From NCBI RefSeq assembly GCF_004193775.1, contig NC_041021.1, positions 6,619,001 to 6,683,000 of the forward strand: a stretch of 64,000 bases of DNA. Direction: 5' to 3'. Below, piece by piece: positions 35,055 through 46,784 of the stretch. The notes beneath the pieces are model-generated. The model saw only the letters and a program-made list of their open reading frames with translations, searched no databases and was not told the origin of the DNA. Made by a program: the position numbers and the translations under genes. Position 1 is the stretch's first letter. Every line of letters starts with the position of its first letter. Source of the stretch: Glycine soja (taxonomy: Eukaryota > Streptophyta > Magnoliopsida > Fabales > Fabaceae).

Positions 35055-36372
35055 CTGCAAGTTCAGTTGGAGCTTGTTAGTTTATAGGAAAGAAAATAAA
35101 ACTTAACAAGACATGCATATATAGAGAGATCGATAATAATTGATTAATTGACAATCTAATGATTTCACGAATGACTTTCATAAAATACGAGATAGGTGTT
35201 TCAAGTCGAATTAATATATAGTACTAACGTATCACCATTAATTGGTGAATCTTCAAATTAATGATAACAGCTTATAAAAAAGTTTTGTATTCACTATTGA
35301 AAGAGAGAATTATATTCAGATTATTATCTTTCAAGTAAAAGGTTTTGAGGGCTTATTGGGTTGACATAGTAGTTCAATTAAACTTGTTTGATGAGGAGCA
35401 TAGTAGTTGGTCTAAGAAAATTTGTTTGATGAGAGCCAATTAAACTTTCTGTTCGTTCAATATTAGAACCACTTAGCATAAAAAAGCTTTCTAAATTATA
35501 TCAGCACATCAGATAAATAATATGGTAATGAAGCTTGAGAAAAATAGTGGCTTGAAAGTGGGGGGAGGAGTTTAAAAATTTTAGAGGAACTCAAGTATAT
35601 TTCGGTTCTTCCATGCCAGCCAACAAAAAATTAGGAACACAAGAGTCCATACAGCCCCTTTCTCATCAAAACATATTGCAGGCTGTAGCTAATGATTTCA
35701 AAAGCATATGCAATTAAGTATGGAAGATGTTGGTACATTTTTTGAGTATGATTCACACAGGAGTCAACACTTTAATCAGTGACTTTTTAATACATATCAT
35801 GCAAATATTGAGCATCCTACTTTTATGTTGTTTAAAACTAATCTTTGTAAGTCGAAAATGTTAATTTATAAAGAACCCAGAAATTGCTTCTTTCAGCTGT
35901 TTTAGGAAGTTCATCCAATGAACAAAAAATTTCTTCTATGTGCTTATCAATTATGATGTTGAAATATAGTAAGTATATAAGCTAAAAATATTTTAAACAA
36001 ATTATTTAGCAGCGAAATTTATCCTCTACCGATGCATATACTAAAAGAAAACAGAAAATAAATATGTGGATCATTGCAAACTTAACAAATGCGACCAAAG
36101 TATTTTTCATACTATTTCTGTAACAAGGATAATCTATAACTTATATCATATAATGATCTTTAATATCAGTGGTCACCTGTCATGAACAAAAATTGCAATG
36201 TCACATGAGGCCAAACTCCATCTTCAAGAGTCTCTCTCAGAACAAGATATTTTTTGTTTTCCTGCAAATGATACAATAAAACACATTTAGAGAAGAAACA
36301 AAAGCCAAGACATAAAATGAGTACAATCGACGCAGGGACTGGTACTGGAACACATGGGTTTAGAAGTGTCAT

Positions 36373-36735
36373 AAGTGCCCACTGTCCAGAGAAAGTAATA
36401 TATTTGTTACAACAATGACAATTCAATGCAAATAAAATACTATATGCAATTAAAAGGTACACACCAGATATATAGTCATACATACATATTACAGGAATAG
36501 ATAACATTAATGGAGCACATAAAACTTAAGCAACCTTGATTCTGAATGCATACAAATTAATTGAGTGATAAAACTCCCAAGCAAAGCCCACAATTCTTCT
36601 AAAAATAACATTCAAAATAATGCAGGGAAGAGAGATAAAGATAAGAGGACTTGCACACCTCTAACAAAAACGCTTCTAGTGATAGTCCTCCAAATGCATT
36701 TTTTTCTACAGCGTCCTCATATGGAATTCCAGTCC
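36373..36735 (-). pseudogene. Captured mitochondrial Rho GTPase (MIRO) exons
   Basis: On the minus strand, 36735-36655 reads TGIPYEDAVEKNAFGGLSLE then AFLLE, followed by a GTGTGC donor. After an intron of about 265 bp, 36389-36363 reads WALMTLLNP after a TTTCTCTGGACAG acceptor. Joined across the border this matches the EF-hand-associated segment of plant MIRO (PYKDAAE---LGGLS--GFLSEWALMTLLDP), with the splice between Glu and Trp. MIRO is an outer mitochondrial membrane GTPase. Only this short segment is present, so it is a captured genomic fragment. A further exon-like stretch downstream (36262-36170, ENKKYLVLRETLEDGV) follows a TTTGCAG acceptor but I could not assign it. Confidence 0.65.
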
Positions 36736-37789
36736 AAGGACTGCAATTCAAAACAATAAAATATCAAATAACACTAGCAAGGTTTCTTATGGACTAAGTA
36801 AATAATCTAAGTAAATAGGAAAACAAAAGTTAACTAAGTAAATAATCTATTAACTTATTTATCATCACTAAATTAAATAATGTAGCAATAATGTTGTAAT
36901 ATCAATAAATTACTAATCCAATAATTAATCCATTTTGCTTGTATTATATGGGGCTCTACCAAATTTCTACTAGTCTATTTTGTATTGTTGATATTGACTG
37001 TAGCTGGTTGCATGCATATCTAGGTTCTTAGTATTAGGTTTAATTTGATTTTCTAATTTTTAAAGCTGATTTATTCCTATCAGTGTATTAAAAATTATAT
37101 ATTTATTATTAGGTTTATATTTTTTATTTGTAGGAATTGAAAAATAATTTTAAAAAAGAATTAGAGTATGAGACTCCTTCATGATATATCTTAAGATATC
37201 CTCATAAACTTTATAATGAGATTAATCATCAGTCAGATCTTGTCATATTTAAATTTCCTGTCCTTATCCATGAGCATATCCTATAAGAATTAAACACAAA
37301 TTCTTTCTTACAAAATATTAATAATTCTCCTTTATTTTCTTTCTTAAAATGCGTCACTACTAAAAAATGTGTTTTTTACGACATGTAATTAAAAACGGTT
37401 ATGAATACATCGTCTTTGTTAAGTAGCGGTGACATTTTTGTAATTAATTGAAACTTTTCAAAGACAGGTGTTGTTACCACCGTCTTTGAAATTAAATTTT
37501 AACGTCGTTTTATAAAATGCCCATCCTTGTCGAGAAAATATCTGCGTGCGCGTTCCTCTTTCCCTCTTTCTCTTCGCATCTGTTCATCTTAATATTTTTT
37601 ATTTTCAAATTTTTAATTCCCGCATTCATTCCTTTCCATCACATTCATTTCTCCTCGCGTTTGTTCCTCTTTCCTCTTTCTCCTCGTGCCTTTTCCTCTT
37701 CTCCATGTCACCCCGTTTGTTCCTTTCCCCCGCATTCCACTCCATGGAGAAAGAGCTATGCATTTGGATGGAAGCAGAATTGTGTTTGG

Positions 37790-38010
37790 ATGGAAGCAGT
37801 GACGGAGGGGCTATGGGGAGTCGCAGAGTACCACGAGAGGGGCTATGGGAAATAGGGAAAGCAGTGAAGTGCCTCGAAGCCATATGCCATAGGTGTACAA
37901 CTTGCTCAGCCAGTGTTACCATCTCGTCGAAGCTATTCCACCACAGAAACAGGTCTTGCACAAGGGACTCGAGCTCACTGCGTTCGTTGGATACGAGTAT
38001 GTGTTGTATT
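37790..38010 (+). pseudogene. Captured MAU2/SCC4 cohesin-loader fragment
   Basis: Starting at ATG 37790 the plus strand reads MEAVTEGLWGVAEYHER. After a frame change it reads IGKAVKCLEAICH, then in a third frame (37893 on) YNLLSQCYHLVEAIPPQKQV and LHKGLELTAFVGYE. These match two parts of plant MAU2 (SCC4), the TPR-like partner of the cohesin loader SCC2: the very N-terminus and a region about 60-70 residues later. The middle is missing. A GT follows near 37998. An upstream CT-rich leader (37545-37740) may be its 5' UTR. Deletion plus shifts exclude function. Confidence 0.75.
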
Positions 38011-39867
38011 TTTTAGATCTTACTTTGGAATTTTCAGTTTTAGGTTTTAGTTTAGCTCCAATAAAATATAGTCATAGCTTCAGATTTTGTTATTCGTGTG
38101 CTTGCATATTAAAATCAATGGTTGTTGTTACTAAACTTCACTTTATTCTCATGAATGTTATGCTTCACAATTTTGACGAGGCATATGTGTTGCAGTGGTA
38201 AGTAATCAATGGCAGAACACGGCATAAGGTATAAGATGCTGAATTCTGCCTGAGTTTTTATACTTCACTTTCTTGCTATAAATATATGCAGAGGAAGAAG
38301 CAGCTGGAACTCGCCTTCTAATAGATGGAAGGACTTGCTTGCTTCAGGTGAAATGAGTTTATTTTTACCTTAACTATGTTCATTCTTCCAAGTAAAGATG
38401 TCTTCTGACTCATAGGTAACTGGGCGTATTCTATTGTGATCTCTGAATTAAGAGTAAGTAAAGGTAGTTTCATGATCCTATATATTCCAACAAGCTTATG
38501 CTGCTGCCATGCATTATATTTGCCATGACCTTTGGTAAAATTATTTGATCTATATTCCAACATGCTTATGCATTATATTTGACATTCAACGAGCTATTCA
38601 CATACTGCTACTAATCCATCCTTAATTGAGAGGCAAAGAACTGACCTTCCAAACACATAAGTTACAATACACTTGCAAAATCAAATGATGGCCAATATCT
38701 TCTAGCCGCACCTTATAGGAGAAAGAACTCTGATTGGTAAAAACAGTTTTTAGTTAGTTTAATATGTAAATAGTTGTTGGGATAGTGAGTGTCGCATGTT
38801 ACCATATTTCTATTTGTTTTTGTTGGTAGATATTTGTTCCTCACATGATATCATTGAGGCTTACTTGTTGCTGGCTGCTGAGTCACTTAGGCCCTGTACA
38901 AAGGAGCCATATGATCCGAATTTTTTGTTTTTTTAACAATAAGTCTACATTTGGTACCTCAATGACCAATGTCTAGCAATGCATCTATTTTTTTTTTGTT
39001 CTTTTCCTTTATGTTACTTCATTCTTCCTTTGAAACAATGCCATGGCTTTAGAAAGGACCTTTTTGAAATGTTGATAGATTTGAAGCCAAAATTTCTCAC
39101 ATTTCCAAGTATGTCAAAATTCTAAGTTTTCAAAGTGAGGTTTGCTAATTGCTATACAATATTGTTTTTATTTTATTTTATTTTTGTGCAGGGGATAGGG
39201 GATATGTACCGTGCATTCTTATACAAACTGAATAGTTAAATTAATAGACTAAATATTAAAATAGTTTCTAGATATAGTTATAAGTAATTATAAAAAATTG
39301 TATCATTGTGGAAAAAGCTGTTGTAACTGAATGATTGGTTCTTTTATATATATTTTTTTGTGGTATATGATGATTTATTATGCTATTGTAACTCTATTTA
39401 TCAAAATTATAGCATTAAGTGGTTGTTATGTTGAAGGAGTTCACCTGAGAAACTGATTTCAATGGAAAGATACTATTGGACCATGGGAGGAGAGACCTGG
39501 GCACCTTGGTGATGTTTGGAATTATTGGAGTGATGATGGAATTTGTTATTTAGAGTATCTCCAACTCAGTATTCTTTTACAGCTATAATTAAATTTGTCC
39601 TATTTTAGTTTAATAAATATAAAATGATTTAATATTTCTTGAGCTGGTAGCAAAGGACCTTGGTGCATTACCAATATGGGTGTTTAATGCTGGTATATTC
39701 TTTTTCCCTTTGTTGAAATTTATTCTCAACAAAAATTATGTGAAATTGTCTTTGTCATCTAATTAATTGAATGTCTATTTAGGTTTCAGCCTTAGTGATG
39801 AAATTGATTCATGATCCTTAGAATTTTATGTGCAAGTACAACTTTGTGGTAAATATATATATAAAAG

Positions 39868-39945
39868 GTGACTTTCAAGGAGGCTGAGGCTGCCAAGAAG
39901 GCTTGTGAGGATTCAACAACTCTCATTATCAATGGCCGTCGTTGA
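39868..39945 (+). pseudogene. Captured RRM RNA-binding protein exon
   Basis: VTFKEAEAAKKACEDSTTLI then INGRR matches the end of the RNA recognition motif of plant RBM24/38-like proteins (GFVTF-E-EAA-KAC-D-TP-INGRRANCNLA), including the RNP1-proximal VTF and the last beta strand. It is one exon only, followed by an AT-rich stretch. Confidence 0.7.
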
Positions 39946-40273
39946 GTATAATTTTTTTAATTTTGATAAGAAAAACAACAAAAATTTTATGGATATTTTT
40001 AATATAATTTTATTAATTAGATAAAAAAGTAATTTTTTCTTAAGAAAACACTAACAAGTGGGCCTTCAATTAGTGCATGCTTAGCTTTCATTGTTTTTTA
40101 AGGAGTTTAGAAAAAATATATTTTTGATAAGCTTTTTCCAATTAATTTTAAAGATAAATGGTTATTAATTTTGATTATCTAAAACTATACTTACTAATAT
40201 CATACTTGATTATTAAAAAAAAAATACCATACTTCTCTTATTTGATTGATTTGATTGATCATGTTGGTTGTAG

Positions 40274-40385
40274 TTCTTTGGGACAAGGTCTTCTTACTAG
40301 CACTTTTTTTGGAGAAATAATGTTCGCCATTGTTGTTTCAACCCTCGGATTGGTTCTTTTCGGATTGCTGATTGGTAATATGCAG
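40274..40385 (+). pseudogene. Captured cyclic nucleotide-gated channel exon
   Basis: Between a TTGTAG acceptor and a GTAAGT donor (after 40385) is an exon encoding SLGQGLLTSTFFGEIMFAIV and GLVLFGLLIGNMQ. This is the pore helix to S6 segment of plant CNGC channels (SS-GQ-L-TSTFFGE--FAI-I---GLVLFA-LIGNMQ). Here GQGL replaces the usual GQNL-type filter, so selectivity residues cannot be judged. The exon ends at the family's usual NMQ border. It is an isolated exon in CACTA E. Confidence 0.8.
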
Positions 40386-40769
40386 GTAAGTGCAGTTAAA
40401 TTTTCTCTCTTAATTAGCCTAAAGCTGCTTTGCATATGCCAATTATTGACTTCTTTTATAATGTCTTTGAAAATTAGAAGATAATGCCTAAAGACAAGGA
40501 CCACGATCTGCTTCCTATTTAGTCAAACTCATTGTTTATTGCTTGGAGGGTGTGACCAGCTTGTGCTTCATTCAGAAAATAGAAAAATTCTTTTTGCTCT
40601 CATTTGTTTCATTCAGAGAATTTTTATTTTAGAAAACTTTAATTTCTTAATTTCATGACTTAGTTCCAAGATAGCTTTGTCCTACAAGCTAGTACTACAT
40701 GAAACATTTCGGTATACTTCATTTCCCTTTGGCGGTACCTTTCTCTCTAATTGATTTTTATTACAAGAA

Positions 40770-41130
40770 AAATGACTTATGCCTATGGACGCCTTTTCCC
40801 TCATACATGAATTAGTGAAGGCAAATCTCAAAAATATTTCTACCTTCACTTGACTAATGTAGGTAAAACTCAACCGTTTGTACAAACCATTATTTGGTGT
40901 AGGCAAATTCATTAAAACTAAAAAATGACTTCTACCTACAACTACATTGTGTAGGTAAAACTCCAAAAAAACTTGTGCCTATGATTGATTAGTGTAGGTA
41001 AAACTCAAGGATTACTACCTACAAAAGAACAATGTAGATAAAACTTCATAAAACTTATGCCTATAATTGATTGGTGTAGGTATAACCTCAAAAAGTCTTA
41101 TACCTACCATTGGTTGGTGTAGGTATAACC
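40770..41130. repeat. Left subterminal repeats of CACTA F
   Basis: TGTAGGTA(A/T)AACTC recurs at about 40856, 40898, 40949, 40994, 41074 and 41117, with TACCTACA/GCCTATG counterparts between. The right-end cluster at 53440-53745 has the same word. Confidence 0.85.
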
Positions 41131-42911
41131 TCAAATGATAGTTTAAAAATTATAATAATATAAAAGTTATACATTTGGAACTTTAAACATAAGTTACCTG
41201 GGATAAAATTAACTTAAAAGTTAATTAAAAACTAAAAAATTAATTTATTAAATTATAAAATCATAATTTATTAAATAAGAATAACTAATAAATTATTAAG
41301 AGTAAAAAAACATAAAAAGTTATAAGTTAACATTTAATAAAATACTATTTCAAGTAATATTTTTAAAGCACTCATTACAAAAAAAAAGTTTTCCATATAA
41401 AATGTTAAGCAAATTTTTTAGTTAATAATTTTTTTTAAAAATTGAAATATTTTATTCAACCTAATCTTATTATCCATGCAAGAGAATAAATTTTACAAGT
41501 TAAAATAAGATAAGAAAAAAGAAGAAAGTAAAGGAGCAGGGTTTGGGAGATAGAAAATGGTTTCCCTGGCATATCGTCTTAGTTACTGGTCCCACTACTA
41601 AAGTGAGTGACTGAGGAGAGGCACACACATCACCGGCACTAGTTTTCAATATCGTAAGTGTATATTTCATCTTAGTTAGGGTTCAATTCTCAATCTTCAT
41701 TCCCCATCCCCTTTCAATTTTATTTTGCTCTAACCTAATCGTACTTTTTTCTTCTTCTTCCCCTTTTCCCAGTTAATTCTCGGGTTTCTTCTGTGCGAGC
41801 AGAAGGATTTCAACATCGGAGACTGAATCGTTGTGAGTTTTAATTTTAATTCTTCAGTTGAAAATCCTGTTGTTAGGAATCAGAATCACATTGAGTACCT
41901 CGTTGAATGAACTGATTTTGTGACCTGGTTTAGGTTTGTGATCTAGTGTTTTGTCTTTAACTCTGCTTTCTATATACATTTTATGTTATGTAGGATGCAT
42001 GCAAATGATTATGCGCTTCTCATGTACTGAATTGTCCGCAACATTGCTTCATATTTGATGTTCTTTTTTCGCATTTACTAAATATGTATATTTATTTTTA
42101 ATGTCTCCTGAAGTATATAAATTATATTGTTGGCATCCAACTGCAAGTATGGGACTCCAATGTGGTGTAGGGGAAAGGATTCATCAGTGTCTTTACTGCA
42201 TATGAATTTACGGTGCTAACTGAGCTTTATTTCTGTGGATAAACATCAAACACTTAATATGTAACCCTCCTATTTTTGTAGTTTTTAGTATTTTGTTTTT
42301 TTAATATTTTTAAACACTTAACATGATGCAGTAAAAGAAAAAACTTAACATGATGATCCAACTTTATTGTTATTGGATTGGACCAGATTTATTTTCTTAA
42401 TAAGCCTTGTATATAAGCTTAATTTTTTTTAAGAAAGTGTAAAAAAATAACAATCTCTTTCCTATTTTTGTCTCTCCTGTAATGCTATAGAATTTTGGTA
42501 AGAAGAAAAAATATTTATAACTTTTGAATTGTGGGGCTAAACTATCCTAAAATCTTATTTTAACTTATATCCTTTCTATTAATTAATTATAAAAGTAAAA
42601 CAGGATATCACTTATATTTTTCTTTTTCTGCACTTACGAATTAAAAAAAAAGGTTTGAGATTTCTCCTTCCCTTTTTCTTTTCGTGAACCAAATAAAAGA
42701 TTCTTTTTCCTTTTCTTCCTCACCATTAAAATCTCTTCACACTCTTTTCTTTAGATCGGACACACTATAAAAGAAGTTACTAATAAGTATTCATTAAAAC
42801 TGAGACTTTAAGAAAAAAACAAGTTGGTAATAGTCAGCTTATATATGGACTAGGTCGGTTCTCTGGATAAGCCACTTATTATTTCATTGTTTTATTAATT
42901 AATAATGCACA
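41131..42911. other. 5' region of CACTA F
   Basis: AT-rich with no long frame. 41560-41840 is less AT-rich and ends in a CT-rich stretch (about 41700-41790), which could be promoter and leader for the transposase genes. A candidate intron donor (CGTAAGT) occurs at 41654. This is inference only. Confidence 0.35.
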
Positions 42912-45900
42912 TGTAACATCTCAATTTTCATAAACTAGATTAAAAAAGATTGTTATTTATAAATAAATAGAGTTTTAAAAAAAATATGATGAGATTTTAT
43001 AAATAAATAAATAAGGAGATATAATTATTAATTAAAATAATGATTTGAGAGAAAATAAAAAGGGTATTTTATTTATTTGTTTGATAGAGAATAAAATAAA
43101 GTTTGTTTTTATAAAATAATAAATAATAAATAAATAAATAGAGTAAATAATAGGTCGCAAATGCCCCTAGCTATAAATAGCAACATGCTAGGTCAGTTTT
43201 CAGACTGACTCCTCAGTCTCCTCTGCCTCACAATTTCGTTTCTTCTCTCTTCTCCCAACACCCTCTCTTTTTCCCGTAGGCCACCTAACCTGTCTCAGAA
43301 AAACGACAATCTCGGACTCGTTCACCGTTGGATCGTTGTGAAATTTGAGCACTAAGTTTGCAGCTCAATTCCGAGAATTCTCACCGTTGAAAATTTTGAT
43401 ATCATGTTTAAGCTGAGAGAGATACCTTTCGCATTGTAGCCTTTTCCTTTCCCGCAGAAACCCAGAATGGTCTCCGTAAAATTATGATCCTGGTTTCGTT
43501 AACCGTTGGATTTTCATGAAATTTGGATATGTTGTTTGAAATTCAATTTCGCACACTTTCACCGTTGGGATTTGTGAGATAATATTTTTGGAGGGAGAAA
43601 AAGGAATCGCATGAAGACAGTACAAGTGGAGGCTTCAATCTCTTCTCCGTCTCTCTGACGTTTGAGAATTCTATCGGAACAGTCGGAGAAATAACTGGAG
43701 GAATCTCAGGGAACCTCTAGAGATGCTGTTATTGTTGGCTGAAGACACGTGAGTCCGCTTAGAGGTAAGGGATGAGTTATTCACAATTGGGGATTAGTGA
43801 GAACATGTGTAGGGATCCTTAGAGATATCAATTGGAATGGGTTTTGGGGTGTTCTTGCAATTTTTATTTTATCCTTTTAATTATTACAGTGAATTATATA
43901 TGTTGGATGAATCAGTTGATGTCCCAATGAGAAATTGCTATGAAATTAATGTGTTCTTGTGTTGAGTGTGAACCCCTTAGAAAAATTAAGCTCTTTTTAT
44001 TAATGTAAATTATATTTTAAATAATATTATTCAATGACTTATTTTATACAAATTATTATCTTGTTCTAATTTTTCTACGACGATGATCAACATGTTATGT
44101 GTATATAATTATTGTAATACTAAAATAATAAATTAAAGAAAATTGTAAGGTTAATGTCTAGTGGTAATTTCTTTTGATGTAATATTAAATTGATTGTTAA
44201 AGAAATTCTTTGATTAAAAACAATGTAGTTTAATTTACTATATACATATACATATATATGTTTTGTATCATGCAAATATTATTATTGTGTGATGTGTATA
44301 AGTTATAAGGTGTAATAAGTTATTATAATGGTATTATAATATTATAGTGAAGATTGAGTAGTACAAAGTTAAATGTGTCAATTTGCGAGATACATGTAAA
44401 AATGAGATGATTGATGTGATATTATGAGATGTTTAATTGTGAGCATGATATCTGATTGTGAATAAGTGTGTGTGTTTGACACTTGATGTGACAATAATTA
44501 TGTTGTGAGCTATGAATTATACAATAACCCGACCAATGTTATCTTGAGAAAAACGTTGATGCGTAGTGTTTAAGAGAAAATGTAGGTTTCCTATTCTGGA
44601 ACCAGTGTTAAATTGTAGCACAATGTGTTAAACGTGTTTGAAACACGAGTGTGAGGTCGGGGGTATTGTATAATTCATGAGTAGTGCTTATAAATGAAAT
44701 ATGTGATGGTGGATTGTGACATTATGAGATGTGAAACTATGAATGAGTTTTGGTTATAAATAAGTGTGTGATTAACTCTTGATGTGACATTATTTGAGTT
44801 GTAAGCTGTGAATTGTACAATAACCCGACCAGTGTTATCTTGAGAAAAGTGTAAATGCGCAGTGTTAAAGAGAAAGCGTAGGTTTCCTATTTAGGAACCA
44901 GTGTTAAAGAGAAAGTGTAGGTTTCCTATTTAGGAACCAGTGTTAAATTGTAGCGCAATATGTTGTACGTGTTTAAAACACGAGTGTGAGGTCGTGGGTA
45001 TTGTATAATTCACAAACAGTGTCTGTGTGCTAAAATGATTTTAGGGGTTGGACCTGAATCAGGAGGGAGAGGCCCTGACAGACTCTTCGGAGTGTAGGCC
45101 TTGGGGGTCACCGGGTTTGAGTGCTCCTTTAAGCCTATGTTGATCCCATATGGTTGGAGCATTCTCGCAAAACATCGTGACCCTGACTGGTCTCCCTATG
45201 ATCTTACTTAGTGAGAGTGACCTGACAAACCCATTGTGTGGTGTGTCTTGTTATGTACTCCTAAGCGCCCCAGGGTGGTTTTTCACTGACATGGTACCAC
45301 ATTGCATATAGGCTTGAGTCTTAGCATAACTGTCCCATGCGCTTGCTAATTGTTTATTATGAAATTGAGGTGTTATTATGTCTTGATCAGAGTGTGTGAT
45401 TCTTGTGCAATGTGATTGATGATTGAAAAGTGTGATTGATGGATGAAAAGTGAACCTTGAATGAAAAAGTGGTGGAATTACATGAATTACGTGTAAGTAA
45501 GTTTTATTTGGTTTATATGATATGTATATCTAGTTGTCTTGTTTCTCTATTAGTTAGGAATGTGATAACTCACTCCCGGTTTGTTGTTTGTGTTTGGATC
45601 CTGTGATGATCTTGAACTTTGTGTTCGGGGGAGCAGATGACTAGGTGAACTGCGTTAAGGAATATTGTGCTGAAGGACGTCGAGACACAATGCTTTGATA
45701 GGATGTGACATTGGGGTATAGGGTTTTATATTAATTCTATGAAGTCTCAGACGACCTTGTTTGAGCCGATGACTTTATTATTTATTTGGACAAGTTTAAA
45801 AATGATGTAGAAGGAAGTGATTGTGAACCTTTTATTCCTTTGAAAGACTTGTATTTAAAAATGTTTTTAAAAAAATGCTTTTAATTAATATTTGAATTTT

Positions 45901-45943
45901 CATTCCTTTGTTAGTATATAGATGAGGGGTAGAGGGTGTCACA
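42912..45943 (+). mobile_element. 3.0 kb solo LTR inside CACTA F
   Basis: It starts TGTAACATCTCAATTTTCAT and ends AGAGGGTGTCACA. The flanks GCACA (42907-42911) and ACACA (45944-45948) agree in four of five bases. It contains the stretch CACCGTTGGATCGTTGTGAA near 43325, a style common in long LTRs of large legume gypsy elements. It has no gag or pol. A block of about 300 bp centred on ACAATAACCCGACCARTGTT is repeated in tandem (44500-44700 and 44800-45020), and a 50 bp piece is repeated again near 44880-44940. Long length and lack of genes favour a solo LTR over a full element. Confidence 0.65.
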
Positions 45944-46784
45944 ACACACAAAATTGAAGAGGGCACCTCTTACTTTATTCCCTTTGCGAAAGTTCCAAAT
46001 GAAATATTCCCCCCAAAGCTCTTTCAATATGCACCACTTTAAAGGAAATGATGTTTTTTTGTCACCCAAAGCCCTTTGTGATTGTTGGGATTACAGAGAG
46101 AAGGGTGGTTAGTGTTAGAATAGGCTGAGTGTGGATGGGGAAAGAGGAGGAAGAGATAAGGGGTGAGATTGAGGAACGACTGATTAATGAGGGGTGTGCT
46201 AACACGTTATTTATGTCTCAATAAATTTATATTGATGAATTTGCCATACCAGATTCATCTTCTTGTAAAGGATGATGTATCTCATTTTCCTCCTTGAATA
46301 TATTACAGTTTATTTCTTAAAAAAAAGTGATAACTATGATTTTGTATGGAAATAAGGTCAAATCAAACATGGCATATTATTTTTATTAATACTTCTGAGT
46401 TCTGACACTATCATAATATAGTCCAAATGCATATTCGTGATATGACATCATTTCCAATCAAAAGGAACCTTGCTTTGTAAATTTGTGACCAAGGGTTTTC
46501 TTTTCCATTTTTTAACCTTGCTTTGTTGCTTCACTGTCAGCATTTCATGATATGACATCATTAATGATGGTATTACTTGTTCCTTTTCTTGATTAAACAA
46601 AAAGTGAAATGATTGTGAGTAGTAGTTGATGTAGTTTTGCATAATTGAGTGATAGTGAAAAATGTCATTCTACTTTATAGTTGCTAACACGACTGTGATT
46701 GACTTATACATGGATATTTTAGTTATACTAAGCACTAAATCATTATGTCTATTTCATTCTACTTTTTCAGTTTATTTTATCAAA
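45944..46784. other. Spacer between solo LTR and transposase gene
   Basis: No gene is seen. ATATGACATCA occurs twice (46439 and 46551). The stretch just before 46785 should contain the leader or promoter of the transposase gene, but no clear TATA or start site can be assigned. Confidence 0.35.

Noticed and set aside
36170..36262. ENKKYLVLRETLEDGV exon as further MIRO sequence.
   Set aside because: It has a plausible acceptor but does not resemble the MIRO region that should follow WALMTLLNP, so it is left unassigned.
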